The translations under genes were made by a program, and so were the position numbers. A stretch of DNA of 36,509 bases from a virus, in the IMG/VR virus record IMGVR_UViG_3300030451_002253, positions 1-36,509 of that record; one strand, 5' to 3'. Positions 27,693 through 36,509 of this stretch are shown one piece after another. Position 1 is the stretch's first letter. Each line of letters begins with the position of its first letter. The notes below the pieces were generated by a model, which saw only the letters and a list, made by a program, of their open reading frames with translations, was not told the DNA's origin and searched no databases.

Positions 27693-28358
27693 ATGTCAAC
27701 TCCCACAACAATAGATACCGAGACCGAACTCTCCGCCGTAAATACGATTCTGGGAGCTATTGGTCAATCTCCGGTTACAACATTAGGAACAGTAACTTCA
27801 GATACCACTAATACAGCTTCTGAAATTGCTAACACTTTCGAAAACCCAGAGATAGCACTTATATATCAAATACTCAAAGAGTGTAATATGGATGTCCAAA
27901 ATGAAGGTTGGACATTTAATAGAGAAGACCACGTTAAATTTATACCCGACTCATCAACAAAGGAAATAACAATACCTACGAATGTCTTACGTATGGATTC
28001 AGAAAATCCAGAAGATAAAACTGTAGTTCCTATTAGAAGAAATGGAAAATTATATGACAAGGTAGAGCATACATATACATGGGATGACGAAGAGATTTAT
28101 CTAAATGTTGTTTACCTGTTCCCTTATGATGACCTTCCTTCAGTATTTAAAAGATACATAACTTACAAAGCAGCTGGTAGAGCAGCCACACAGATGGTTA
28201 CTAACTCTCAGTTAGTTCAACTTTTACAAGTGCAAGAGCAAATGTCTAGAGCTGCATGTTTGGAATATGAATGTAATCAAGGTGACTACAACATGCTAGG
28301 CATGCCACATGAAACACATTATTCCACATATAAACCTTTCAAAGCATTGCAGAGATAA
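27693..28358 (+). CDS. Tail tube protein A (T7 gp11-like)
   Basis: A 221-residue protein (T7 gp11 is 196) directly after the capsid gene. The start TELSAVNTILGAIGQSPVTTL is the conserved beginning of gp11-type gatekeeper/tubular A proteins, and LIYQILKECNMDVQNEGWTFN and YITYKAAGRAATQ also fit. It forms a ring between portal and tail nozzle. Its stop overlaps the next start (TAATG). Confidence 0.92.
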   Translation: MSTPTTIDTETELSAVNTILGAIGQSPVTTLGTVTSDTTNTASEIANTFENPEIALIYQILKECNMDVQNEGWTFNREDHVKFIPDSSTKEITIPTNVLRMDSENPEDKTVVPIRRNGKLYDKVEHTYTWDDEEIYLNVVYLFPYDDLPSVFKRYITYKAAGRAATQMVTNSQLVQLLQVQEQMSRAACLEYECNQGDYNMLGMPHETHYSTYKPFKALQR

Positions 28359-31144
28359 TGTCAACAGTAACCCAATTAGTACCTAATTATGTCTTAGGTA
28401 TATCAGAACAGCCTGACGAACTTAAACTAGCTGGACAAGTTAAAGACTTGCAGAATGCTATCCCAGATGTGACATTGGGTTGCGTTAAACGGCCAGGAAG
28501 CAAGTTCGTCACTAGGATTACACCAAGTAGTGGAACTCTCAGTTGGTTTCATATTTATAATGATTCTGATACTCAATACATAGGTAACGTAAGTACATCA
28601 GGTGTTTTTCAAATATGGAGGACAAGTGATGGTGCATCTATACCTGTCGATTATTCAGGAGTAACAGGAACTAATGCTGCAACCTACTTAAGCGGTTGGT
28701 CTGACCCCACAGATATTCAAGCTTTAACTATTAACGAAAATACTTTCTTTACTAATAGAACTATAAATACACAGATGAAATCAGGAGCATCTGATAAATC
28801 TCCAGCTTTAGTAAATGAAGTAATAGTTGAAATAAAAACAATATCTTACGGTAAACAATACGCCTTAAATATTTATGATCCAGCAAATCCTGGAACTCCA
28901 ATAACTGAAACTAGAGCCACATCAATAGCTGCTAGAAATGATTTTACTTCTACTACATCAAATGATGGTTCTTGTAAAAGCATGGGTAGAGAAGTCATTA
29001 ACGCTACAGCATCTGGGAAAAAAAATTTAAGGTATGACATCGATGTTAGATGCATACCTGTAGTTGATCCAAATAATATTGGTGATAGCTCTAACGGACC
29101 TGAATATAATGATGCCTACACTGAATTTGCTAAATTACAATTTGGTGGAGAAGGTTGGACAACAGGAAATACACACAGCTACACAACAGAAAAAGGTGGT
29201 ACTGGAACTGTAGAAATTAAAAGTCATACAATCATGCGTTCTTCTGCAAACATTGCAGCAGTTCGTCCTGCGGCTACATCGTCTAGTGCTGATGAGGCTG
29301 TTACAGCTTCAGGAATATTGGGAGATATGAAGGCTTCATTGGATGCTATCTCTGGTACAGGTATTACAGCAACCATTACTGGTAACTGCTTGCATATGAA
29401 GCGGTCAACACCATTTGCTGTCAGTACTCCTGAACCCCAATTAATGAATGTAATTACTAATCGGGCTAACACTGTTGCACAATTACCTACTAATTGCAGA
29501 CATAATTATGTGGTTAAGATTGTAAACAGTGGAGATGAGGATGATGATTTTTACTTAAAGTTTAGGCAGTCTAATGCTGGTACAGCTAATCAGGACTATT
29601 TTGGTGAAGGCGTATGGGAGGAATGCCCAGCTCCTAACATTGAGATAGAAATAGATAAGGATACTATGCCTGTCAGACTTATTAGAGAGCTGCCAGGAAA
29701 TACATATCCCAACGGAAGATTTATTTGTGAGTCAATTGACTATACAAAGCGAGATGTTGGAGATGACAACACTAACCCTGTTCCGAGCTTTATAGGTAGT
29801 CCACTTCAAAAGATGCTGTTCTTTAGAAATAGATTAGTTGTATTAAGTCAGAACAATGTTATTACTTCTAAGACTAACGACTTCTTTAATTTCTTTAGTA
29901 CATCAGCAATGACCGAAACGTCAGCTGACCCTATAGATTTACAGGCGAGTTCAACATACCCAACAAAGATATTTGATGGTATAGAAGTAAATGCTGGTCT
30001 TTTACTATTGAGTTCTAACCAACAGTTTCTGTTCACTACGGATAGTGATGCTCTAACTCCAACAACAGCAAAAGTAAATTATTTAGCATCTTATAATTAC
30101 AACCCAAAAACAGTTCCATATTCATTAGGAACTAGCTCTGGATTTATAAATAGTACTGGAAAAAATTCCAGAATTTTCGAAATTGCAGATATAAAACGAG
30201 AGGGTGAACCCACTGTTTTAGAGCAAAGCAAACTGGTATCAAAGAAGTTACCTATTGATCTAACTATACCGACTAGCTCCAGAGAGAATAGCCTCTTACT
30301 TTTAGGGGCAAAAAATCGAAACGAAGTTTGGTGTTTTAGATACTACAGTAATGGTGAAAGACGAGTACAGTCTGCGTGGTTTAGATGGTCCTTATCTGGG
30401 GATTTAGTTCATCATGTAATTTTAGATGATGTTTATTATGTTGTAGTTAAAAATGGAACGGAGTATATTCTTGAATCTATAGATGTTAAAAAGCAAGATA
30501 CTACAGAAATAATAGGGGCAGAAAATTATCCAATTCATCTGGACAGACATACAGAAATGTCTGCTCTATCATCAGGCTCCTATAGTGCAACCACCAAAAA
30601 AACTACATTTGCTAGACCTACAGGTTTCACGAGTACAGCTCAATTAGCTGTGTACAATCACAATTCAGGAAATGATCTAGGTAGGTATGCTTTAGCAAAC
30701 GCTGTTTCTGGTAGTACTACTAACTTAGAAGTTGAAGGTGATTGGACCGGTACTACATTTATGCTGGGTTATTTATTTGATTTCCTTGTAGAGATACCAA
30801 CTATATATGTAACTCAGGCAGCTGCTGGAAAAAGTCGTTCAGATACAAGATCATCATTAGTAGTTCATAGATTGCATTTTGCATTTGGTGAAGTCGGAAA
30901 TATTAATACAACAATTAAACGAAAAGGAAGAGTTGACTATACAACTAATTTCAGTGCAGCTGAGATTGATTCTATTGGTTCAAACGAATTACCAATAGTC
31001 GCAGATTATATTCAAACTATTCCTATATACGAAAGAAATATAAATTTAACCGTACAAATTAAATCAACCCACCCTTCGCCAGCTACTCTCCATTCGATGA
31101 ACTGGGAAGGGGATTACAACCCCCGATATTATAGACGTGTCTAA
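28358..31144 (+). CDS. Tail tube protein B (T7 gp12-like)
   Basis: A 928-residue nozzle protein (T7 gp12 is 794). The beginning LVPNYVLGISEQPDELKLAG with Q-x-x-D-x-x and 'GCVKRPGSKFV' is typical of gp12-type proteins; SPLQKMLFFRNRLVVLSQNN and a C-terminal beta-propeller-like region ending GDYNPRYYRRV also match. It forms the tip of the tail. The extra length lies in the middle (about residues 180-400) and may be an added domain. Confidence 0.93.
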   Translation: MSTVTQLVPNYVLGISEQPDELKLAGQVKDLQNAIPDVTLGCVKRPGSKFVTRITPSSGTLSWFHIYNDSDTQYIGNVSTSGVFQIWRTSDGASIPVDYSGVTGTNAATYLSGWSDPTDIQALTINENTFFTNRTINTQMKSGASDKSPALVNEVIVEIKTISYGKQYALNIYDPANPGTPITETRATSIAARNDFTSTTSNDGSCKSMGREVINATASGKKNLRYDIDVRCIPVVDPNNIGDSSNGPEYNDAYTEFAKLQFGGEGWTTGNTHSYTTEKGGTGTVEIKSHTIMRSSANIAAVRPAATSSSADEAVTASGILGDMKASLDAISGTGITATITGNCLHMKRSTPFAVSTPEPQLMNVITNRANTVAQLPTNCRHNYVVKIVNSGDEDDDFYLKFRQSNAGTANQDYFGEGVWEECPAPNIEIEIDKDTMPVRLIRELPGNTYPNGRFICESIDYTKRDVGDDNTNPVPSFIGSPLQKMLFFRNRLVVLSQNNVITSKTNDFFNFFSTSAMTETSADPIDLQASSTYPTKIFDGIEVNAGLLLLSSNQQFLFTTDSDALTPTTAKVNYLASYNYNPKTVPYSLGTSSGFINSTGKNSRIFEIADIKREGEPTVLEQSKLVSKKLPIDLTIPTSSRENSLLLLGAKNRNEVWCFRYYSNGERRVQSAWFRWSLSGDLVHHVILDDVYYVVVKNGTEYILESIDVKKQDTTEIIGAENYPIHLDRHTEMSALSSGSYSATTKKTTFARPTGFTSTAQLAVYNHNSGNDLGRYALANAVSGSTTNLEVEGDWTGTTFMLGYLFDFLVEIPTIYVTQAAAGKSRSDTRSSLVVHRLHFAFGEVGNINTTIKRKGRVDYTTNFSAAEIDSIGSNELPIVADYIQTIPIYERNINLTVQIKSTHPSPATLHSMNWEGDYNPRYYRRV

Positions 31145-31592
31145 AGTAACAATCCGCCCAGCCACTAAAGAAGTGGCTTTAGAAGTTGCTCATAACTTAC
31201 GTTCAGATGATTATCGAGAACTAGTTGAGGGTTATGGATTACTACCCAGTATCCATCTCCCTCTTTTTTTAGAAACTGGAGAAAATATCTACTTCACTAT
31301 GCCAAACGGCAAGACTGCTGGCATGGCTGGCGTGAATGATGATGGAAGAGTATGGATGTTATGTACACCTGTTATACATCAATACCCTTTTGCATTCTCT
31401 AGAGAAGCTAAACGCTGGATCGATAAAAGATCTGAACGATTGTTATGGAATGTTTGCGATAAACGCAACACAGCACACCTAAGACTATTAAAGTTTTTGG
31501 GCTTTAAATTTCTTCGAGAAGTTTTACATGGTCCAAATTATTTACCATTTATTGAATTTTGTAAAATACCATGTGTTCAAAAGGAGGATTAA
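31137..31592 (+). CDS. gp13-like protein, GNAT-type fold
   Basis: A 151-residue protein starting with GTG overlapping gp12 by 8 bases. It resembles T7 gp13: VTIRPATKEVALEVA at the start, a central 'AGMAGVNDDGRVWMLCTP' and the end WNVCDKRNTAHLRLLKFLGF, which match gp13 (LWNYVWVGNTSHIRFLKTIG). The shape is that of an acetyltransferase fold, but enzyme activity in gp13 proteins is not established. T7 gp13 is needed for virion assembly. Confidence 0.82.
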   Translation: MSKVTIRPATKEVALEVAHNLRSDDYRELVEGYGLLPSIHLPLFLETGENIYFTMPNGKTAGMAGVNDDGRVWMLCTPVIHQYPFAFSREAKRWIDKRSERLLWNVCDKRNTAHLRLLKFLGFKFLREVLHGPNYLPFIEFCKIPCVQKED

Positions 31593-32515
31593 CGGCTGGG
31601 CAAAGTGCTTGGGCCGGATTTGGTCTCGATGCATTCGGTGCATTAGGAGGGTATTTCCAACAACGTAGAGATACTCGTAGACAAAACGAAGCGATAGCTA
31701 GACAGAATCGCTTACTTATAAACGCTTATGACACTAAGAATCGTAATGCAGAAAATGCATGGAATAACGATAAATTAGATCTCGATATAGCGGTAGAAAA
31801 TAAGTATCGTGAAACTATAGATGCCATTAGCGAAGCTCAGGCAAAGGCAAGAGAAACAATGGGTCAATCTGCTATAGCCCAACAGCAGATATTAACCAAA
31901 ATGATTAATGCCAGTGCTGGAAGAGAGCAAACTGGTAGAAGAACTGGAAGAAAAAACTTTGCTGAACTAGGAGCACAGTGGGCGGCTCAAGGAGCATCTG
32001 CTTCGTTCGCTAGAGATAGTGCAATTCTATTTCAAGATAGAGCTGGAAAGAGTATGTCTGCATTTGCCGGTGGAAAATATGTTGAGTATATAACTGGTAG
32101 ACCAAGCCCAGCTGCTCCACCACTATTGCAAGCATTTAAAAAAGGTCCGAGTTTCTTAAATACAGCATTATCTATAGCTGGATCTGCGTTAAGTCGATAT
32201 AACCAATACAAAAAAGCCACTGACAAGCCAGGCTGGGGCAACGCTTTGAAGTCAGGTAAGACAGGAGCAGAAAATATACCTTGGCAACAAGATCCAAATC
32301 AAGGTGGTCCATCTCTCTCAGAATCGTTCACATATGGTAAGGATCATGGGTTCGATATGGATGTTCCTAGATACGAGTCACCTGTGAATATGTTTGGTGG
32401 TTCAGGAGTACAAGCTGAAATGGATGATTGGTTTGATAGTAAACGAAACTTTAGTTCAGAAAATGAGCTTGGTATTGATTGGCAAAATAGCTTTGGCATA
32501 GGAGGTGACAAATAA
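31571..32515 (+). CDS. Internal virion protein (T7 gp14-like)
   Basis: A 314-residue protein (T7 gp14 is 196). The N-terminus MCSKGGLTAGQSAWAGFGLD and the helical, Arg/Gln-rich part (QRRDTRRQNEAIARQN) with AQQQILTKMINASAGREQTG are typical of the inner-core protein that is ejected into the cell and inserts in the outer membrane. The first 22 bases overlap gp13. The C-terminal 100 residues are Gly/Ser/Asn-rich and are extra relative to T7. Confidence 0.85.
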   Translation: MCSKGGLTAGQSAWAGFGLDAFGALGGYFQQRRDTRRQNEAIARQNRLLINAYDTKNRNAENAWNNDKLDLDIAVENKYRETIDAISEAQAKARETMGQSAIAQQQILTKMINASAGREQTGRRTGRKNFAELGAQWAAQGASASFARDSAILFQDRAGKSMSAFAGGKYVEYITGRPSPAAPPLLQAFKKGPSFLNTALSIAGSALSRYNQYKKATDKPGWGNALKSGKTGAENIPWQQDPNQGGPSLSESFTYGKDHGFDMDVPRYESPVNMFGGSGVQAEMDDWFDSKRNFSSENELGIDWQNSFGIGGDK

Positions 32516-34686
32516 TGTCTTACAGAAGAGTACTTGACAATTTAACTCAGGGAGAAGAAGCCAACGTAACTCGTGCAGGAAAATACAATCAAGATTGGGT
32601 CAGCGATGAGAGGAAAAGAGATTTAGCTCAACTAGATGCTATTAAAGGTTTCTCTCAAAAATTAGATCAATTTGTACAAGAGAAGTACAAAAGAGATGAT
32701 GCCCAGTTACAGGCAGATATGGAGCTTAAGGTTGCTGAAGAGCATTTAGAAGCTAAAGAGCAAACTGGAGATGCCAATATTTCTGAAGAGGAAAATATTC
32801 AATATATAAAAAATAAAGAGGATATTTTAATAAATGAGAAAGATTTAGCTAAAGCAGCTAATTCTGCATTAGAGAAAGGTGCATCTTTTCAGGAAGCTAA
32901 ACAGATACATAATCTATCTGGTGCAGCTCTCTATTACTATGTACGAGCAAAATCAAAAATAGCGGCTGATAATTATGAAGATTGGATAGCCGGTGAAATG
33001 AAAAAGAATAACACTTTAGAATTAGAGGCTAATGGAGTTGAATTTACACCTCAAACTGCTGAGACTTTAGATCAAAAGAAGATCGCTATGAAAGCTCTCA
33101 GGAGAGAGTATATGAGGCAGAATGATTTAGCTTCAGTTAACCCAGCCCTATTAAATGATGATGATGTTGGTTTTTATGATAAAGCTATCCAGTCTCACGA
33201 TAAGTTATATAAAGAGTATGAAAAAGATGATGCAATAAAAACTGGTATTAATGATCGTTTAGAGGCTGCTAACCAATTTAAAATAGATAAAGATTTTGAA
33301 GCACTATTCGGTAAAATTAAAATTACTGCTAAAGAAAATGGGGATGGACATAGTTATAAGGATGTTTTAGATGAGACTTTCGAGGTACTTAAAGACTCAG
33401 TCCTGAATGGTGATATAGAGTTCGAAGACTTAGAAGAAATTAAAAATCAAAAGATAACTGTAGACGGTAAACAGACTACTGTTGGCAGATGGAAAACTAG
33501 ATGGAGAGAGTTAGAAACTGAACTAGCAACAGAAGAAAAAAATAGAACACAAGCAAGATTAGATAAATTTATTGCTGCTAAAAAAGATATTGAAGCTGAT
33601 TGGAAAGAGTTAGAAGTTAGTAGTGAAGATCCAATTAGTGATGAAGATAAAGCTAAATTTATTAAAAGATGGACTGATGAAACAGGAGAGGAAAATCCTC
33701 CAGCGTGGATGAATGATTATTTAACTGCTGAAGATAATAATGACACAGACACTTTAGAGTTCCATTTAGATCAATCGGCTGGAGGTAGAGGTTATCTCAT
33801 AGAAGCTGATTTATTTGGCATGTCAAAAGCAGTCAAGAAGAAATACAAAGGAGATATCAAAAAAAGTGAAGATATACTAAAAGATAATGCCTTTCAGAAA
33901 AAAGCTGAAAGATCAATTAAGGCTTCACTAACAACAATTCTTGAGGTATCTGCTGATGACTCTACGGCAGAATATGATAATGCTTTAACTAATGCTGAAG
34001 CAGATTATGAAAATGAGTACTTAGCTGCTCTTACATATACTGAACCAGAGCAAGCTCATAAAATTGCGATACAAGCAGTTAAGGATAAGTTTGCTGGGAA
34101 AGATGGGAAGATCGATAAAAATGATCGTTATAGAAGTCCTTATTTCAAACAGAAAAGGGTAAATAAGGAGAAGATAAAACAACAAGTTAAAGAAAATAGA
34201 GAAGTTGTTCGTTTTCTAGAAAAAGGTGCAGCTGATCTTGAAGATGATGAGAACTTACTGGATTTTGTAAAAAACAATAAATTACCGTATGTTGATGAAC
34301 ATCTTGAATTAGCAAGAAATTATAAGAAAGATGGATCTAAAAAAGTTCCAGATTACTTTAAGAGGATTGCTAGAAAGGTTCCCTATCTTGAAGGTTGGGA
34401 TATTATGGATGCTCAATTAAAACTAGATCAGAAGTTAAAGGGAGAGAAACAAGATGGAGCTGGCGATCGACCATTAGATAACGAAGTCTTAAAAGATGAA
34501 AGTCTTAAAGATGTAAATAGAAAACTTACATATAAATCCAACCAATTCAGTATTCATCAGGCAGGAATTGATCTTTTAGATACCAAACAATATCTCGATT
34601 CTACGGACGAGTATTCGGTATTTAAGTCAATGTACAATACTGATCAAAATTTAATGATGCCTGGAATTAATTTATCCGGAGTTTAA
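32515..34686 (+). CDS. Internal core protein (T7 gp15-like)
   Basis: A 723-residue highly charged, helical protein (T7 gp15 is 747), between gp14- and gp16-like genes. Long Lys/Glu/Asp-rich helices dominate (EDKAKFIKRWTDETGEENPP, EEKNRTQARLDKFIAAKKDI). gp15 forms part of the core stack on the portal and the periplasmic tunnel for DNA ejection. Called mainly by position, length and pattern. TAATG overlap upstream; stop directly followed by the next ATG. Confidence 0.85.
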   Translation: MSYRRVLDNLTQGEEANVTRAGKYNQDWVSDERKRDLAQLDAIKGFSQKLDQFVQEKYKRDDAQLQADMELKVAEEHLEAKEQTGDANISEEENIQYIKNKEDILINEKDLAKAANSALEKGASFQEAKQIHNLSGAALYYYVRAKSKIAADNYEDWIAGEMKKNNTLELEANGVEFTPQTAETLDQKKIAMKALRREYMRQNDLASVNPALLNDDDVGFYDKAIQSHDKLYKEYEKDDAIKTGINDRLEAANQFKIDKDFEALFGKIKITAKENGDGHSYKDVLDETFEVLKDSVLNGDIEFEDLEEIKNQKITVDGKQTTVGRWKTRWRELETELATEEKNRTQARLDKFIAAKKDIEADWKELEVSSEDPISDEDKAKFIKRWTDETGEENPPAWMNDYLTAEDNNDTDTLEFHLDQSAGGRGYLIEADLFGMSKAVKKKYKGDIKKSEDILKDNAFQKKAERSIKASLTTILEVSADDSTAEYDNALTNAEADYENEYLAALTYTEPEQAHKIAIQAVKDKFAGKDGKIDKNDRYRSPYFKQKRVNKEKIKQQVKENREVVRFLEKGAADLEDDENLLDFVKNNKLPYVDEHLELARNYKKDGSKKVPDYFKRIARKVPYLEGWDIMDAQLKLDQKLKGEKQDGAGDRPLDNEVLKDESLKDVNRKLTYKSNQFSIHQAGIDLLDTKQYLDSTDEYSVFKSMYNTDQNLMMPGINLSGV

Positions 34687-36509
34687 ATGCAGGAACTAGA
34701 TGAAGAGTATATCTTCAGAAAAGCCGGTGAGTTTATGGATCAAAACTTACAAGAAGAATTAGATATACAACCTGACAAACAAGAAGTAAATGAAGAGACA
34801 GTAGCCGAGGAAGATGAATCTCGATTTATAGTTGATGGACAAGATTTACGTAATCATCCTCAATTTGAACAGCTTCGCTTAGATATTCCTTGGCAAGAAG
34901 GTGAAGGTGGCTGGGGCTATCAACAGAAGTTTCCTGATATTTATACAGGAAAAACTGCAACAGAAAATGCCCAAATTTTCTTAAAAAGGAAACACGCTTT
35001 TAAAGGTGATATTCCTATGGAGATACGAAATGGTATCTACAAAGGTGGTATTGATCTTGTTTCATCCATACTTACGGCTCCAGAACGATTGGTCGATATG
35101 ACACCTTACATCGGTCAAATGAAAAGAGGACCTGATGGTGGAATGATCAACCGTTACACAGGAGAAAAATACGAATTAGATTGGGACCCATTAAAGAATG
35201 TCAAAGATCCTTGGCAAAATGCATGGTGGGGAACACTCGTACAAGGTGTCACTAAATATGGTTTAGGTGCTCGTATTGCGAGAGGAGCTGGTGTTAAGGG
35301 GCTCATGAAACAGGAAGCTATTGTTGCTGGTTTATCAGAATATTCTCAAGGGGATAACGTATCAGGACAAATAGCGGAAAGAATGCCTTGGACGAAACAT
35401 GTATTTGGTTCAATTGCTACGAACGATACTGATTCACCATTAATGCTTACTCTAAAGAATGTTCTTGAGGAGATGGCATTAGGTAAAGTATTCGATCATA
35501 TAGTTGGAATTTGGAATCCAAAAAATTCTTCAGCAATTGTTAAAGCTAGAAGGGCTGACGTTGAAGATCAAATCGTAAAAAAAGGTGCAGCTGAATTAGC
35601 TGAAGAAATTGAATATGATAAAAACTTTCGTGTTTATGATGGTAAGCAATTAACTGGAGAAACTATCGATGTTGATGTAATACCTGATCCTCCTGAATTA
35701 GGTGGGAGAGTAGACAATCTTGTCGAAGGTACTAATAAACCAAAACCAACTACAGCTATAACTAGATCTGGGATGAGAGGGCATAAAAACAAGCCAATAG
35801 CCCAGCCTGGACAGGGATCTCCTACATCCAACTATAAACAGGGAGATTTATTTAGTATTCATAGACAGTTAAATAGAATAGACGATTCATTCGGTGTAGA
35901 GAAAGATATAGGTGGAACTGACTCTGTCATGTCACCCTTACAAGCTGAGAGAGCTGCAAGAGATTCCGGTTATTCAGTTAAGTTTTTACAAGCTAAAGCT
36001 AAAGAACTCTTAGGTGAAGAAAAGTTCAAAGAGATGATGAAGGAGTTCCGTGCTAAAGGGACACCTTTTAGAGAAGGATTTGAGCCAGCCTATAGACGAG
36101 TTCAAGAAATGATGGGACGGAATTGGCAAGATAAGACAACTCAGGAATTTTGGGAACCTATAGAATCTCAGTTAAAAGCTAGAACTGGAGATGATGCATG
36201 GATGAAGAGCGAAGATTACTGGTCAGTTGGTAATGTTTTAGTTGCTGACTTAGTAAATGGAGCTCTATTTAAAGAACTTAGAAACTTAGGAATAGCTGGT
36301 AAGGAACTTATAGACGTAGCAGATGTATTTGCACCTGATAGTTTGATGCAAGCTATCGAAGATAAGTTGATTGTTGGTTTGATGAATACAAAACGTACTC
36401 GTTATTTCACAGGTAAAAAGCTTGCAGAATTAAGAACTATAGGTTCTAAAAAAGCTGCTAGAGAAGCTGCAAAAGATATCGCCGATATGCATAAGGAAAC
36501 TGTAGACGG
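34687..36509 (+). CDS. Internal virion protein (T7 gp16-like), 3' truncated
   Basis: An open frame from ATG 34687 to the window end, 607 codons visible. The start is acidic (MQELDEEYIFRKAGEFMDQN); EGGWGYQQKFPDIYTGKTAT and GIDLVSSILTAPERLVD follow. T7 gp16 is 1318 residues and combines an N-terminal transglycosylase with long ejection-tunnel helices. I cannot point to a clear lytic transglycosylase E-S/G-x-x-Q motif in the visible part, so the enzyme domain may be absent, moved or diverged. Position after gp15 makes the call; the rest lies outside. Confidence 0.8.
   Translation, partial: MQELDEEYIFRKAGEFMDQNLQEELDIQPDKQEVNEETVAEEDESRFIVDGQDLRNHPQFEQLRLDIPWQEGEGGWGYQQKFPDIYTGKTATENAQIFLKRKHAFKGDIPMEIRNGIYKGGIDLVSSILTAPERLVDMTPYIGQMKRGPDGGMINRYTGEKYELDWDPLKNVKDPWQNAWWGTLVQGVTKYGLGARIARGAGVKGLMKQEAIVAGLSEYSQGDNVSGQIAERMPWTKHVFGSIATNDTDSPLMLTLKNVLEEMALGKVFDHIVGIWNPKNSSAIVKARRADVEDQIVKKGAAELAEEIEYDKNFRVYDGKQLTGETIDVDVIPDPPELGGRVDNLVEGTNKPKPTTAITRSGMRGHKNKPIAQPGQGSPTSNYKQGDLFSIHRQLNRIDDSFGVEKDIGGTDSVMSPLQAERAARDSGYSVKFLQAKAKELLGEEKFKEMMKEFRAKGTPFREGFEPAYRRVQEMMGRNWQDKTTQEFWEPIESQLKARTGDDAWMKSEDYWSVGNVLVADLVNGALFKELRNLGIAGKELIDVADVFAPDSLMQAIEDKLIVGLMNTKRTRYFTGKKLAELRTIGSKKAAREAAKDIADMHKETVD

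Noticed and set aside
32032-32241. Minus-strand 69-aa frame in the gp14-like gene
   Set aside because: Shadow of the coding strand with no ribosome site; all supported genes are on the + strand.

Overview
The window is a piece of a T7-like marine cyanophage (podovirus, P-SSP7-type) genome. The main evidence is a complete photosystem II D1 gene (psbA) and a high-light-inducible (hli) gene inside a T7-like structural block, a single-subunit phage RNA polymerase, a tyrosine integrase with an adjacent tRNA-derived attachment site, and a ribonucleotide reductase pair beside the T7 gp6-like exonuclease. All genes are on the + strand and most overlap by 1-20 bases. The host is inferred to be marine Prochlorococcus or Synechococcus.

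Layout. 1-3960 is the right end of the T7 map: a 2OG-Fe(II) oxygenase, small genes, small terminase, an HNH endonuclease and large terminase, ended by tandem hairpins. 4079-4978 holds one membrane protein and then about 640 bases without a clear gene. This is where the right end of the linear genome should meet the left end, so the contig is probably circularised or concatemeric through a terminal repeat. 4979-9830 is the early, accessory region: many small proteins, a cytosine-methyltransferase-like protein, a Cys-rich phage protein, an 8-bp tandem repeat, a MarR-like regulator, the integrase and an attP core equal to the 3' half of tRNA-Ser(UGA). 9888-20226 is RNA polymerase and DNA metabolism: SSB, endonuclease I, primase-helicase, DNA polymerase in two reading frames, an endonuclease VII-type gene, 5'-3' exonuclease, a DUF3310 protein and class I RNR alpha and beta. 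20226-36509 is the virion block: a gp7.3-like protein, portal, scaffold, hli, psbA, an accessory cassette, major capsid protein, tail tube A and B, gp13-, gp14-, gp15- and gp16-like internal proteins. The last is cut by the window end. The rest of gp16 and the tail fibre are not in the window.

Most notable. (1) The major capsid gene is interrupted after codon 36 by a 227-nt group I intron without an internal endonuclease gene; a gene caller would start the capsid protein inside the intron. (2) Between psbA and the capsid gene lies a self-contained unit: a pseudoknot-capable RNA resembling the glutamine-II (downstream-peptide) riboswitch, a 17-residue YRG peptide, and a terminator. (3) DNA polymerase is split into exonuclease and polymerase frames exactly at the domain boundary. 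(4) The RNR beta subunit has Leu where the radical Tyr normally lies. (5) Two hairpins with tRNA T-loop sequences, iteron-like repeats and operator-like palindromes occur in the early region.

How the genes work together: host RNA polymerase would start the early region, the phage RNA polymerase transcribes the rest, nucleases and RNR recycle and make nucleotides, psbA and hli keep host photosynthesis running, and terminase packages concatemers into the T7-like capsid. The integrase and attP give a possible integration route into host tRNA-Ser.
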